Positions 27,310 through 44,928 of a DNA stretch of 64,000 bases are shown here, one piece after another. Origin of the DNA: Dysidea avara (taxonomy: Eukaryota; Porifera; Demospongiae; Dictyoceratida; Dysideidae); contig NC_089280.1 in assembly GCF_963678975.1 (NCBI RefSeq), positions 16,404,780-16,468,779 of the forward strand, written 5' to 3'. The translations under genes and the position numbers were made by a program. How positions within the stretch are numbered: the stretch's first letter is position 1; every line of letters begins with the position of its first letter. A model generated the notes under the pieces. It was not told the DNA's origin, did no database searches, and saw only the letters and a list, made by a program, of their open reading frames with translations.

Positions 27310-27440
27310 CCATTTTAGCAACCACCGCTCTGGTGGAAAGAATATTTTCTTCTGGTGGAGAGGTGACAAGGGGGAAACAAAACCACATGACAGACAAAAC
27401 TTAGAGAGGTCTTCTTACGTAGAAACAAAAGTATATTGTT
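27310..27440 (+). mobile_element. hAT transposase C-terminal relic
   Basis: One frame reads ATTALVERIFSSGGEVTRGK followed by QNHMTDKTLER. This matches the hAT dimerisation-domain pattern, with an Ala-Thr-x-x-x-VERxFS core and an R/K-x-x-M/L-x-x-x-x-L-E tail. Stops lie just upstream, so it is a fragment. Confidence 0.65.
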
Positions 27441-28029
27441 CAGGTAGGATGTTTTTTTAATAATCTTTGATTAGGTTCTACTTCCCAAAGTGGTATAGGA
27501 TGATAATTCTGCACACCTAGTTAGTGATCATTTTTTTGTAAAAGCAATGAATAAGTATGACAATTAGCATCAGTACTGTACTATAACTAGTACTTACTAA
27601 ATTGATACTAACTAACATTGTTTCAGTAATGGATACTAGAGCTAATACAAACTATTATTGTTTCTAACAAGGAATACTAGAACTAATACTAACTTAAAAT
27701 TCTCCAACGGAAGTTTCACAAAGAAAATTTATACAAAATTTACAGAATTTCAGAAATACTACTCCAGCTCACTTTTGAAAGCCGTGACACAAAGCGTGCT
27801 GCCACACCTTTGGGATCCACTGGGCTAGTGCTATCTAACATTAGCCATTTTTCTTTGTTTTCACTAGCTGAACTGGACTAAATAGAGCAACCATTAATGG
27901 CAACATAAATGAATAATTATTGAAATATATGTGTTACTCTATGCAATCATACGCCATTTGAGTAGGGAGTGTCTGACTAACAAAGGTGTAGTGTCAACGA
28001 GTAGGGAGTGTCTGAATAGCGAGGGTGCT

Positions 28030-28076
28030 TACATACATACACGCATGCATGAATACATACATACATACATACATAA
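28030..28076. repeat. (ACAT)n microsatellite
   Basis: About ten imperfect ACAT/CATA tetramers lie just downstream (on the minus strand) of the exon at 28089. Confidence 0.85.
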
Positions 28077-28088
28077 GGTTACACTCAC

Positions 28089-33250
<5,162 letters not shown>

Positions 33251-34225
33251 TAGCTAGCTGTGGGTTGGACACTAGGCCGCTCGAAGATGAGCACCCGAGT
33301 TGATTACTCCACGTTATTAACAAGGTTGTAGCTACCCTATTTATATATAGATCCATTGACCATTGTTTAACCATCTATAACAATAGCTGAGCTAGGGGAA
33401 TACTGAGGGAAATCCCTTGTAATTTAATTAGCTGTCAACAAATTCTGAAATTCCAGGTCACCACTTTGGTACATACAATCTATGGTACAACACTTGTACA
33501 GCATGAGTCAAAATAAATCTCCTTACACTAATCAATGCGAAACTGGTCCTACGCATCACTTTATACTTAGGTCTCGCCTCGGGTCTCGCGTGGCCAGACC
33601 GCTTTTTCTCCCACGGCGCTTATCGATTGGAAAGTACTATATAAGCGCCTGCTCGATAAAGGGCCCGTCTGGTCCAGTTCGTATAGGGAAGACGTCAGTG
33701 GTTGGGTGTTGATTCGGCATAGAATCCCGATAACGATATGAGAAGTCCGCTATACTTCACAAGGGCCATCAACACTTCCCGGCGCGGAAGCAGAACTGGC
33801 ACTACGTACCTGTTCCCATCCTGTGCTGGAGCGCCGTTATTCAGAGGATTTGACTGGCTTGGATTGGTCTGCGGCGGGACAAAAATCAAGTTAGCAGTGA
33901 GTCTGAATGATCTGTATCGTAAATTTGCATTAACTGCATTACATATGTAGCTACCTGCAATTCTCCGGCCTCAGTTTGTTGCCGTAGATCTAGAGGTATA
34001 ATTACTATAGGTCTATAAAGGCTATTGGAATTACTCATTTTAATAGCTAACCTCAAAGTATGCATTAAAAACTACCTCGTGTCATTTTTGTAGTCAGTGT
34101 TAACTTGGTCCCACCAATCAGTTCAAAAATCTTCATTAGTATGGAAAATACAGATTATGTAGCTATTTACATATATACAAAGTGCACCATAATTTTCAAA
34201 CCATGCATAAAAACAAAGCCCTTGA
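33251..34225. other. Intergenic, CpG-richer pocket with a possible exon and element end
   Basis: 33592-33612 carries TCTCGCGTGGCCAGACCGC, the end of the 10599 foldback family, without a clear partner end. A GC-richer stretch at 33700-33890 has a minus-strand frame with an acceptor and a donor (PSQSNPLNNGAPAQDG, about 33803-33866). It could be a 5' exon of the gene to its left, but this is weak. It may equally be a promoter region. Confidence 0.3.
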
Positions 34226-34990
34226 ATTTCTCGGGAGTATGGAAAACCCGGAACGCCGGAACAACCAGAATCAGCCTGAACAGCATTATTTTTGCGATTG
34301 TAGTCACATGTAAGCACTAGCACAAAAGATTATAAATACTACACAGAGGAATGAACAAAATTTGTCTACTAATATGTTCTATAGCATTTATATAAAGCTG
34401 CAGGGTATAAAGATAAATCAACAGAAAAGCAAGCGTTAATAGGATTAGTGCACATAACCGTGCATCCTAAACAAACCCAGCTATCTCAGCTACACTCTAA
34501 TAACCAAATGATTTGAAAGATAATGCAACTTCTAGCTAGTACTGTGCTAAATTGCTACGGTCCATTTTTGTACTGAAGAATGCCTCTAATAAATTTGGTC
34601 ACTGACCACCAGTAGGCTAGCTAGCTTGTGTTAAGTGTAGCAAAACTATGTCTTGGGATTGTGGCAATTAGGTAGTTAGGAATACTTAGATGAAGTTTTG
34701 GCTGAGAAAGATGGTTTTCAGATAAACGATTTAAAGCATATTCCAATTAACGATCACTCTCATGTTAATTCGTGGTGTACCCTGCAGATTTGTTACAAGT
34801 AAGAATAATAGCAATGTTGTAGAGCATATTAGCAGACAAACTTTGTTCATTCCACTGTGGAGTCTTTATAATCTGGCATGCTAGTGCTTGCACATGATTC
34901 CAATTGCAAAAATAACACTGTTCCAGCTGATCCGGGTTGTTCCGGCATTCCGAGTTTTCCATACTCCCGAATTTCTCTATAGAATAATGG
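34226..34990. repeat. Inverted repeat pair (34229-34322 / 34886-34977)
   Basis: The left copy has CGGGAGTATGGAAAACCCGG and AACAACCAGAATCAGCC. The right copy read inversely has CGGGAGTATGGAAAACTCGG and AACAACCCGGATCAGC. Both continue to a CATGTxxAAGCACTAG block. One frame is open in the right copy and interrupted in the left. These are the arms of a foldback element or an inverted duplication. Confidence 0.6.
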
Positions 34991-37900
34991 CATCCGAACT
35001 TTTGTTGTAATGTTTTTATAGTGGTAGTTAATCGTAGTTGACTCCACCATAATGCGAGCTCCATACAATTTTCTGTTGGAGAAATCAGTTACCTCAGTAC
35101 ACTACCTCAGCAAAAGTACGGTTGCCCTTATCCAGGCTGGTCTTATTCTGAGTTGGAGTATGCTGATTAAGAATCCACCCAAACTAAGGGTTTAACTGAC
35201 CATTTTATAAAGATATACCACAAATATAATGGAAAACAAGACTTTTTTTTGTACCTGGATGTGTAAATTTGCCACTGTACAAGGGTAAATTCCTCTCTTA
35301 GAGTCCTCTCTTCTCCCTTGGTCGCTACTGACCTAAAAATTGTATATCACATGACTCACATTTTATCAAGGATCTGATGAACTAAACTCCAATATCGTAA
35401 ATTAAAGTATGCAGAAGCTTTGGTGCCATGTTTGAAAGTATTATTTATGAAAAAAAATTTATTTGTGAAAAAATAGTGTACGGTTGATATGTGAAAGTTT
35501 TAAATATGATTTGACTGTATAGCTACACCAAGTCCAGCACCATTTTGCAAACTAAACTGAACTGGCTGAAAAAGTATGGACTCGAAGTGTCACATTTGAT
35601 TTCCTTCTCCCTGGCATCATTTGCTTGCCTGCCATCCAGGGCTGGAGGTGCTGAATTACTGAAACCATCAATAGATGAATGCAGTGCATGTTGGTAAATA
35701 GCTAATTTTAACAGCATGTACCTATGGCTTTGTTCTATTGCACCTTTCCATGAGCATTGATAAGCAACAAGCCAATAACTATAAGTCTGCATGCCATGTA
35801 TCAAATGAATATGTAGCTATCTAAATATCTAAATAGCTGTCAATTGCCATTGTAGCTATATCTAGTATATTGTGTGGCATATATTTGAAGCAAATGTTGC
35901 TCAGTAGATGCAATGATTGAATGATGCATTATTTGAGGCTTTAAGATCGCTTTGCTTACATAAAATGTGTTACTTTGAGGTATATAGTTGCATCCAATAT
36001 TATATATTGTGGTTATTGTGTGTGACTACAGTGGCTATAGTAATCAACACACTGAAGGTACTAACAAAATGTATTCATGTGCAACAATTAGTAGTATCAT
36101 ACACAATAGTCTGTCTACATCTCCTCTCCTAGGATCAAAGGTTTAATAATATGCTATTGACAGGTTTATCACAGTTCCTATATTGGATGGATGGATGAAT
36201 TTTGATGTGGTTAGAATTTTGATCTGCAGGCTATTACAGTTTCAGAATACAAGCACAATCTAGTGCAAATTTAACTCCAGTTCCTGTGAGCTTTGCCATA
36301 AGTGTGCCAGTAATATAGGATGGTGTATTCTTTCAGGAACATTATTATTGGCAGCAACTCATACAGGTATTTCTTCCGGCAGTGGCCTTGCTTTATGACA
36401 CTTGTTGTAGTTTCTGTTTTTGCTTTGTCCTGAACCTGAGAGGACAAGGTAATTTAGAGTTTTCGGCTGAAGTGCATTGGTACAGATACACCATGGACAG
36501 TTTTTCAAGGTAGACTGCGACTGCAAAGTTATTAATTTTGTACCCCCAATGATCATCCTGAGGATTATGGGCTTATCCATTTTGAGAATTGCTGCTGTAG
36601 GTTCCACGCTCATTCAATATAGCCAATAAAAGACAGTCATTTCTGTTAAATCTGTTAAATTCACTTTTCAGGGCAATGCACCAAGGTGTCGGAGCCTAAA
36701 TTCTGTATTTCGTTTCAGTGACTCCGTTCCTGCCATATAGCTCCTTTTATGTAGAGGGAGTGGACAGTTCTTGGGGTGAGTAGGCGAGTTAATGGAAAAT
36801 CTGCTCGAGGTGTTTGCCCACTGGCTGCAGCAAATGGGAAGTTGTCCAGCGTTGAATGCAGAATAGAATAATATATATGATAGCAGCTGATAGTGGCTGC
36901 AATTCCTACTTGGTGAAAGTGAGTTCATACCATGGTCAACAATTAAGCAGTTTAATTATTTAACATAATTTGACAAAGCCATAATATTATTAATCCCACA
37001 CATGTGTGTGGGATGACAAAAAACTAGGCTTCCATACCACATCCAGTTCTTTGACTTTAACCAACTGTACCACTCAGTATATACTATTGATTACCCAATC
37101 CTTCCATAGTATTATGAAATAACAGGTCAAAGTTTTGAATTGGTGTCATAAGTCATAACACTGGATGTGTGTGGAAGCCTGCAAAGCAGGTCTATAACAG
37201 TAACAATTCATAGTACAAAGAAAACATCAATTATTATCACTAGACTTGCAAGACTTTATGGTTAGAGTGAAAAGTAGGCTTAATGAATATGGTGAGTTAA
37301 TACAGCACTTGTTAATATCTGCATTTAAGGCCAGAAATCATTTTAAAACTTCACCTGTGACCACTAAACTCCTCAAGACACAACTTTAGTGATGTCATAA
37401 TTAACAAATCATCAATATTTTTTTCCCTTCATTTGTGGTTCCAGCGCTATCCAATTATTAGAGTGATCCCAGAAGCTTCTGAAATTCTGTATCACTACTG
37501 CTACACCTATACAATACAGCAATGTCACAATGCATTGGAGACAGGCTATGATGGTCAACATGAGGTTCCAGTAAAACCATACTAGAAGCAAATAAGAGTG
37601 CACTGCTTTTAATCTTATAGCTATTTGGAAGTTTATAGTCACTTAATTTTTTGCATTTAAATTTTAGTGTTAAGTTTTTGACTTTCTGCTGCACAATAAC
37701 TTTCTAGGAGAGCACTGCTGTTCTGCTTCCGCTGTACATAGTATGAACTTGCAGTGGCATTCTCAACTATACGTACTTAATAAACAGGTGTCTATATAGT
37801 GCAAGTATACTATACGTATATTCAGACCAGGCACTTTGTACATTGATGCTCACATTCTGCAGTTTATACCAGGGTGCAAGTGAGTAACCAGAACCTATTT

Positions 37901-39396
37901 GACTAAGTTTGACAATCAATAGTACTGTTTAAAGGCTAAAAAATCTAGATACTCTAATAAAGCATTTAAATATTCTGAAAACATCATCAACTAAACAGGT
38001 TGGATAAATACAACAGTGAGATCAAAGTGTTAAACGTATTGAGTGAGTATATCATTGTATGCAATACAACACATTTCTTTTTAAGTAAAAATGGTTTTTA
38101 TATGTATGGGAACATCAAACCCTAACCCTGAATTGTCAACTCTGAATTTGGAAGAGAGGTCGAACTAGCAGATAAGTTGAAACCAGACATGTGTAAGTTG
38201 ACAAGAATAACTATCAGACTTAAAATACAGTTCTGTTCTGTGCATGGTACTGCTAAAGCATGTCTATACAACAGGCTTGAGGCTCACTATGATGACAGAG
38301 CTAAGCTGTAGATATGTAAGTGGAACCTTTGAAATGAGAAAATCAAGGTTGGAAACTGAAAAGATGTTTTGTTGAAGTTGTATATAGCCATTGCTTCATT
38401 TGCAAATTGCAGCCAATTCTTTCCTGTTGCTACCAATCATACGGGGTCGTATACTGTGTATTATAGCAGCGATCATGAAGATTTACACTTTCCCATAAAA
38501 TTTTATAAAAATGTTAATAAATTATTACACAGAAACTAGCTTCACAATACTCTCACAATGCCTTGAGAGTATTGGTTAAGTACAAACCCAAATGCGCCTG
38601 AAGTGTGACTCGGATCTGAAACAGCTCTGAAAAGTTCTACAAAATTTTAAAATTTATTTTCTCCTGAATAACATTCAGACCACCGTAACTCAATAATGAT
38701 AAAGGCTATGGGCTTGATGTTTTCACTGTTAGACATCACTTTAGCGCAACTTGTTCCTTTTGGAATACATCATGAAGTTCAGTACCTTGTGTTCCATTTC
38801 TTTTCACTTGCATAAGAAAGTGTCAATTTGTGGATAGCATTGATGCCTATCGAGAATACAATAAAATTTGTAATTTTGCATCATTCCTCCAACAGTTAAT
38901 TCTATATTTCTCCATGTGTATGACTGTATAGCAGGCTGAAAAGTATGAAAAATGGCTACTCAATGTAACGGTAGTGCTGTTGTCATTTATAATGTGGTGA
39001 TATAGAATTTCACAGATGATAAGATAACAAAGCATGACACAAAAACATTGATAAACAAACAATTAAGAATTTTACAAGCTTACTTAGTAGGGATCACTAC
39101 AATAAAAAGTGCTTAAACTAGGAGGAACGTCACTTGAAGTGTGAATTTAATCCCTACTGTAGCAATGCTGGTTTACTGCCATATATGTGAGAAAGTAGGA
39201 GCACTTAACAATCCCTACTATGTAGTTGTCTATATTTTCTGATCTATGAAGTTCATTACCTCAATTACGTATAATATTGTTTGACTGTTTATTTAATTTA
39301 TACCAAAGTTGTTACCAAAATTCTTCTTAATTGTGCCCGAAATCGAAGTGATTGGATTTCGTTTTATACAAGTATAAGGAAAAATTAGGAATTTTA
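34991..39396. other. Intergenic, no supported gene
   Basis: Two minus-strand frames of 84-86 codons (36359-36613 and 36668-36928) contain Cys-Pro-rich segments such as NCPWCICTN and HPKNCPLPLHKRSY. They show no family I recognise and no convincing linked splice sites. A few fragments with ATCCCTACT motifs at 39081-39230 relate to the next foldback element. Confidence 0.35.
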
Positions 39397-39663
39397 AACT
39401 AGAGTAGGGATCAACTAGAATATAGTGCACCAATAAAAAGTACTGAAACAAGCTTGAGTTGGTATATTATGACAGCAAATTACTGTAACACAAAAAGAAG
39501 TGAATATCCTTACTGTACTGTGGGGTTTCCGTAATTGAAATGCACAGTAGGGATATTCACTTCTTTTTGTGTTACAATAATTTGCTGTCATAATATACCA
39601 ACTCAAACTTGTTTCAGTACTTTTTATTGGTGCACTATATTCTAGTTGATCCCTACTCTAGTT
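39397..39663. mobile_element. Foldback MITE, ~110-bp arms
   Basis: The arms begin AACTAGAGTAGGGATCAACT and are mirrored almost perfectly. They include AAGAAGTGAATATCC and its inverse GGATATTCACTTCTT, with a loop of about 40 bp. Related fragments lie at 39081-39230. Confidence 0.8.
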
Positions 39664-39944
39664 GTTTCTGTTCTTTTTATAGAAATGTTGATTAATCTAT
39701 GTAACTAGTTGTTTAATAAAGATGATTTGATGTAGCTATGGAAAGTCAATCAAAGAATATGCCATCAATTTTTTTGTTGAAATTTTGCACATAGATTGGT
39801 ATACTGATATTCTACTACAACTGATTTAATTGAATTATATGTCTTATATGGATGGTTTAAGACAAGTGTACAGGAAATAAATAAGCAACCTAGACACAGG
39901 GGTACCAAGCTTTAAAGCAGCTGGAGCCCTGGCAAGGCAAACAA

Positions 39945-39978
39945 ACACACACACACACAAAAGAAACAAAACACACAC
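39945..39978. repeat. (CA)n-rich microsatellite
   Basis: Short ACACAC runs interrupted by AAAG. Confidence 0.6.
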
Positions 39979-40218
39979 ATACATCAATTATTAATATTTA
40001 TTATTATGTTAAATTAATTAGATCTGACAGATCCCACAGATATGAGGAGCGAGCACTGAAAATTCTGTCAATATGAACAGGATATTGCAATTCTGACAGC
40101 TTGATCAAACAATGGCTTAATGGTAACTTGCATGCATGAGATAGGTTGGTCAACGTTGCAGGTGTATGCCCTGAGCAACCAATCTCAATTGTAACTAGCT
40201 GGGCATACAGGCCAGTAC

Positions 40219-40494
40219 ATCAGTGTTCATAGAATGAAATAGCTTACTACAAAGAACTTACAGTAAAGTAGTGCGAAATGGTGCCAACTAATCAGCATGT
40301 CTCTGTTCTACTTTGCTAAGAAAGAGTTTTATCCACCCCGGCGTCATCTGGAACAGTTAGTTGAACTCAGACACATGAGACTAATCAGCACATGCCTGTT
40401 CTACTTTGCTAAGAATGAGTTGTTATCCATCCGTCGTCTGGAACAGTCAGTTGAACTCAAACACACGAGAAACAAACAATTACAGGGACATAGC
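40219..40494 (+). repeat. Minisatellite-like repeat, first cluster (2 copies)
   Basis: The units carry CAGTGTTCATAGAATGAA, a CCTGTTCTACTTTGCTAAGA block, a GTCGTCTGGAACAGT block and an AACACAxGAGAAAC end. The second copy lacks the first part of the unit. The same unit recurs at 41349-41965. Confidence 0.75.
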
Positions 40495-41022
40495 TAGAAA
40501 TTTTAAATAGATGAGGCAGACCTTGCAATGCTTACGAATGATGCATGCACTCTAGTGTGTAAGTTAGTACACTCGGCATGTGTAGCATGTTCCAGATAGG
40601 GGGTCTGGTGCAGGAAATGTTTTAAAATCAAGAGATCTGGAGGTCATAGGGTAATTGTAAAGAATGTATTTTATGTATGTAGCTGTAGTTCAGACCTTGG
40701 CTCAGAAGTATAAGCATGGTATAATATAGGATGTGAAACATGTCAATCCAGGGAGTCTGGGGGTATGCTTCCCTTGGAAATTTAGACTATCTGTTGATTG
40801 TGAAAGCAATTTAAGTGGTTTATCAAAACTATTATATTAAAGTTTTGCTTGACTGTTGTATTAGGGTGGCTGCTCTATTAGGGTATCTCGATCATCTTGC
40901 TTGACCAATTTTTGTAAACCTTAATAACCCACCTGGAGCTGTCTCTTGGATGGACTCTTACTGATGTATACAGTAAGTTAAACTAAATAGCATATAAACT
41001 TTCTTAATGCAAGCTTTCAATG

Positions 41023-41281
41023 CATATGTGACTGGGCCTGTGAAAACAGGGCATGTGGGCACACAAAATTAGCCTTTTTTTTTACACTTTTGCCACTCAT
41101 AACTTTTTACTCCATCAAGCTATGGCCACAACATTTTAAGCCCTACTCAAACAAATAACTGGCTTCATTGTGCAAGTTACAGAATGCAAAGAGTTTATTC
41201 CTGTACCGAGATATGACCTGTTATGTGACGGGATATAGTTTGTGCCCACATACCCTGTTTTCGCAGGCCCAGTCACATATG
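41023..41281. mobile_element. MITE, ~259 bp, CATATGTGACTGGGCCTG ends
   Basis: The left end CATATGTGACTGGGCCTGTG continues with AAAACAGGGCATGTGGGCAC. It is mirrored at the right by GTGCCCACATACCCTG, TTTTCGCAGGCCCAG and TCACATATG. The arms are about 40 bp. A partial relative is at 5021. Confidence 0.8.
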
Positions 41282-41348
41282 TAGTTCACCAGTAAATCTG
41301 GTGAGGCAACTGCCTCACCTGCCTACATTGTAGCTATGTCTCTGAATT

Positions 41349-41965
41349 AACAGTGTTCATAGAATGAACACCTTAGTGCAACTTACACAGGCAGCAAAGG
41401 AATTCATTAATGAGAAATACAAGTGATCACTGTACCAACTAATCAGCACATGCCTGTTCTACTTTGGTAGAAACGAGTTCTTATCCTCCACCCATTGTCT
41501 GTAGCAGTCTTTTGAACACAAACACATGAGAAACAAACAATTAACAGTGTTCATAGAATGAAATACCTTAGTACAAAGAACTTACACAGCAAAGCAGTGC
41601 GTTAAGACATAGATTATATATTCCCTAATATATAATCTATGGTTAAGGAATGCAAGCGATGAAACTGTGCCAACAAATCAGCACTTGCCTGTTCTACTTT
41701 GCTAAGAACGAGTTCTTATCCTCCACTCGTCGTCTGCAGCTGTCAGTTAAACACAAACACACAAGAAACAAACAATTAACAGTGTTCATAGAATGAAACA
41801 CCTTAGCACAAAGAACTTACACAGCAAAGCAGTACGTTAAGAAATGCAAGCGATCAAACCATGCCAACTAATCAGCACGTGCCTGTTCTACTTTGTTAAG
41901 AGTGAGTTCTTATCCTCCTGTCGTCTGGAACAATCAATTCAACTCAAACACACGAGAAACAAACA
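41349..41965 (+). repeat. Minisatellite-like repeat, second cluster (3 copies, ~190-240 bp)
   Basis: Copies begin near 41349, 41543 and 41780. Each has CAGTGTTCATAGAATGAA, GAACTTACACAGCAAAGCAG (or a variant), CCTGTTCTACTTTG, GAGTTCTTATCCTCC and an ACACAAGAAACAAAC end. The middle copy has gained a small palindrome (AGATTATATATTCCCTAATA and its continuation, 41611-41643). Confidence 0.85.
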
Positions 41966-42723
41966 TACCGGCAGGCACAGAAAGTCCAGCAGTGCGTACT
42001 AAATAAATTATTAGCACTAATGCGCTATCACGAATAAATGAACACCTTGCATTGTCAGTGAAAAGAACTGGGTACAAAGGAAAGTCCATTGTACATACTG
42101 CGGTTGGTGAAAAGGCACATCCCGGGACAAAGTGATGTCGAACAGTGAAGAAATCAAGCCTGTAGCTATATCCATTGTCAAGTTATGCTTGGCTGAAGAC
42201 ATCAGTTAGTCAGAATAAAATTCTGTTAAATAGAAAAAAATTTAAATTCCATAGAAACTTTTTGGAAGGATTTGGGGTTAATCTGAAAATATTTTTGGGC
42301 TTGGCTGTGCCTAACCAATACCACCAAGTTGTCGTGAAGGGAAGTTCAGGCTGGTTTTAGGGTGATATTTTGGGCTGGAAAAGCCCAGTTCTGCACGATC
42401 CCTACTGCGTCCCTGTGAAGTGTACAATACACAAATCTGGTAGATATGTATCTCAAACAAACTTACAAATTTAGTCTCATCACTCTCATTGAAGATGTCC
42501 AGCCCTCAGGAATATCTATGTAAATCATACTGCCAGAGCATGATTGAGTCGTGGGTATATATGAAAATAGAAGTATTTGGATGCTGTTTATCTGCTGCAT
42601 ACCCAATCCAACTTCCCTTAGCCCACAATGCACCTATATCATGTATGTGTCCCTATTTATAGCTGTAGTTATATTGTGGTGCATTTGTTTAGGTGTAGCC
42701 GGTCCATCACATTGTTTTATTCA

Positions 42724-44928
42724 ATGGCAATAGCCAGTAATGGAGGAGGTGGATATGAATATCAGTTTGTGGATACTCCATCAGATACACTGGTGTGTAA
42801 AATATGTCAGTATGTCAGTAGAGAGCCTTATCTTAGTCTTTGTTGTGGTCATACATTTTGTAAATCTTGTCTTGAGGGTGCAAAGAGAGCTACTACAATT
42901 ATTGATGCTTGTCCAATTTGTCGTGATGAAGACTTTGTTACTGTTTTTAACAAACAAGCCAATCGAATTGTGAGAAATCTTAGTGTGTTCTGTACAAACA
43001 AGAAGAAAGGGTGTGAGTGGCAGGGTGAAGTGAACAAAATTGCAAATCACCTTAAAAACAGTGATGCTTGTCAATTTGAAAATATGACATGTCCTAATGA
43101 TTGTGGAATGTGTCTACAACGACAATATCTGTCCAGTCATATTGAGGATGAGTGCATGTGTCGTAAGGTTGACTGTCAGTATTGCCACATTACAGGAGAA
43201 CATCAATTTGTTGTGAGTGGTCATAAGGAACAGTGTCCCAAATTTCCTGTACCCTGTCCTAACAAATGTGGAGCTGATAACACACCTCGTGAGTATATTG
43301 GTGAACACAGGAAGGTGTGTCCACTTGAGGAAGTTACCTGCCCTAACGATTGTGGAACAACTCTCCAACGACAGTACCTAACCACTCACATCAAAGTGGA
43401 GTGTCCACATCTGGAGATTGACTGTCAGTATTGCCACATTACAGGAGAGCAACAGTTTATTGAAGGTGAACACAAGGAACAGTGTCCAAAGTTTCCCATA
43501 ACCTGTCCCAACAAGTGTGAGGCTGGTAGTGTCCCAAGAGATGATGTAGTGGAACACTTAAAGAAGTGCCCACTGGAGCTAATTCAGTGTGAATATCATG
43601 TGGTAGGTTGTGAGGAGAGAATGGCTCGTAAAGATCATAAGAAACACAACAAGGAGAAGATGGAGGAACACTTGTCCCTTACAGCACATCAGCTTGCTAA
43701 CACTCAACATGATTTAGCCAGTAATCAGCTTGAGGTAGTGAATAGTAGAGGGGAACTAACAGCAAAGATTACACGGACAGGAAAAGACCTTGCATCTACT
43801 AAACAACAATTGACTAGTACTCAAATAGATACTGTGAAGACAATTGATAGACTCATACAGAGACTACAGCAAACAGAAAAAGATCTAAAAGCTAAAGAAG
43901 AATTAACTACATCACAATTAGAGAAATGCAGAGTTGATTTTACTGTAAAAGTTGAGGAGGTGAAAAAAGCAACTAAGGAACAACTAGCACTTAGTAGAGG
44001 TGATTTCTCGCTAAAGCTTCAACAAACAGAGGATGATCTCAGAACTAAAGCAAAGAAGACTAAACAACAACTTGAGGAAATGATGAAACTTCTTACTGCT
44101 GAAGTAACTGCCATCAAAAACAATTTATCCATCACCAAGCAGGACCAAGCTGAACTTGCTAAAAGACTTACAGCTACACAGTTAGAAGCAAAGACACTCA
44201 CTCAGAAAATTGAAAACACAGAAAGAGAACTAAACACTACAAAACAACAGCTAGCCACAGCTTGTCAAAGTCTTATTAAAGCTGAAAAAGAACACACCAT
44301 ATTAGCTGCCAATACTAATGTACTGGAGGCCAAATTTCAATCAAAGATCACTGAGATTGAGACTGCTGCTCAGAAGAGGATCACTGAACTGGAAACTAAA
44401 CTGGAACAGACTAATGAATTGCTAGAATCACTTCATAGTAAATGGACCATTCAGCTTGTCGGTGATGCAGCAACACTATCATCAGCTGTTCCAGTGATTG
44501 TGAAGATGTCAGAGTATACTAAGAAGAAGAGTGATGAATTTAGCTGGTACAGTGACTCATTCTACACTCATTACAAGGGATACAAAATGTGCTTATGTGT
44601 TGAAGCTGGTGGGATCAGCTATGCTAAAGGGACTCACTTGTCAGTAGGGCTTGTTCTGTTGAAAGGTCCATATGATGATCAGTTAAGGTGGCCACTTAAG
44701 GGACGTTGTGAGGTGAAGTTGTTGAACCAGATCAGTAACAATGAACATCATTTAGGGAATGGACAATATTATTATGGTGGTAGTCATAATCAAGTGATCA
44801 TTGGGAGTCATGACATGTGGTGCAGTTACCACTTCATCAACAATCAAGAGCTCCACAAAATCACCACCACATGTCAGTACCTCAAAGATGATAGTATCTT
44901 CTTTCAAGTAGAATATAAACTAAATTAA
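42724..44928 (+). CDS. TRAF-type RING finger, zinc finger, coiled-coil and MATH protein, intronless, 734 aa
   Basis: The start is the ATG at 42724, giving MAIASNGGGG. The same start is kept in the second copy at 49293; the frame is also open 96 nt further 5'. RING C3HC4 at residues 25-66: CKIC, CCGHTFCKSC, CPIC. TRAF-type zinc fingers fill about 89-310 as repeated CPNDCG/CPNKCG and CQYCHITGE units ending in HKKHNKEK. A long Gln/Lys/Glu/Thr-rich coiled coil spans about 311-572. A MATH-like C-terminal domain starts at WTIQLVGD (573) and runs to the end. Proteins of this plan are E3 ubiquitin ligases or adaptors that trimerise through the coiled coil and act at receptors. The ligand here is unknown. 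Being intronless among intron-rich neighbours suggests retroposition or a lineage-specific intronless family. AATAAA overlaps the stop codon (44927-44932). Confidence 0.9.
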   Translation: MAIASNGGGGYEYQFVDTPSDTLVCKICQYVSREPYLSLCCGHTFCKSCLEGAKRATTIIDACPICRDEDFVTVFNKQANRIVRNLSVFCTNKKKGCEWQGEVNKIANHLKNSDACQFENMTCPNDCGMCLQRQYLSSHIEDECMCRKVDCQYCHITGEHQFVVSGHKEQCPKFPVPCPNKCGADNTPREYIGEHRKVCPLEEVTCPNDCGTTLQRQYLTTHIKVECPHLEIDCQYCHITGEQQFIEGEHKEQCPKFPITCPNKCEAGSVPRDDVVEHLKKCPLELIQCEYHVVGCEERMARKDHKKHNKEKMEEHLSLTAHQLANTQHDLASNQLEVVNSRGELTAKITRTGKDLASTKQQLTSTQIDTVKTIDRLIQRLQQTEKDLKAKEELTTSQLEKCRVDFTVKVEEVKKATKEQLALSRGDFSLKLQQTEDDLRTKAKKTKQQLEEMMKLLTAEVTAIKNNLSITKQDQAELAKRLTATQLEAKTLTQKIENTERELNTTKQQLATACQSLIKAEKEHTILAANTNVLEAKFQSKITEIETAAQKRITELETKLEQTNELLESLHSKWTIQLVGDAATLSSAVPVIVKMSEYTKKKSDEFSWYSDSFYTHYKGYKMCLCVEAGGISYAKGTHLSVGLVLLKGPYDDQLRWPLKGRCEVKLLNQISNNEHHLGNGQYYYGGSHNQVIIGSHDMWCSYHFINNQELHKITTTCQYLKDDSIFFQVEYKLN

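Larger units (their letters stand above)
24336..28088. other. Repeat-rich, no gene recognised
   Basis: It holds a copy pair of the ACTCTAATAGARCAGTCA motif (24887-24924) and C-rich dispersed repeats near 24655-24690, 25750 and 26350. It also has a low-complexity ACTAAAACTA region (26940-27180) and a hAT relic. The 124-codon frame on the minus strand at 24838-25212 overlaps the motif pair and has no recognisable domain. Confidence 0.45.
40495..42627. other. Intergenic repeat field upstream of the TRAF gene
   Basis: It contains the MITE and tandem repeats listed separately, plus a C-rich dispersed repeat near 40600-40800 with an ACTGTTGTATTAGGG motif pair. I see no exon here. Confidence 0.45.

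Noticed and set aside
33695-33950. Overlapping frames on both strands in a GC-richer pocket
   Set aside because: Both are open because of base composition; a short minus-strand exon is possible but cannot be tied to a gene.
36359-36928. Two Cys/Pro-containing frames of about 85 codons
   Set aside because: Tempting as a small secreted protein, but no family match and no linked exons could be supported.
40219-41965. CRISPR-like array
   Set aside because: The units are long (110-240 bp) and unequal, with no spacers, in an animal genome; ordinary tandem repeat.
42781-43368. Minus-strand frames across the TRAF gene
   Set aside because: Shadows of the intact plus-strand coding sequence.
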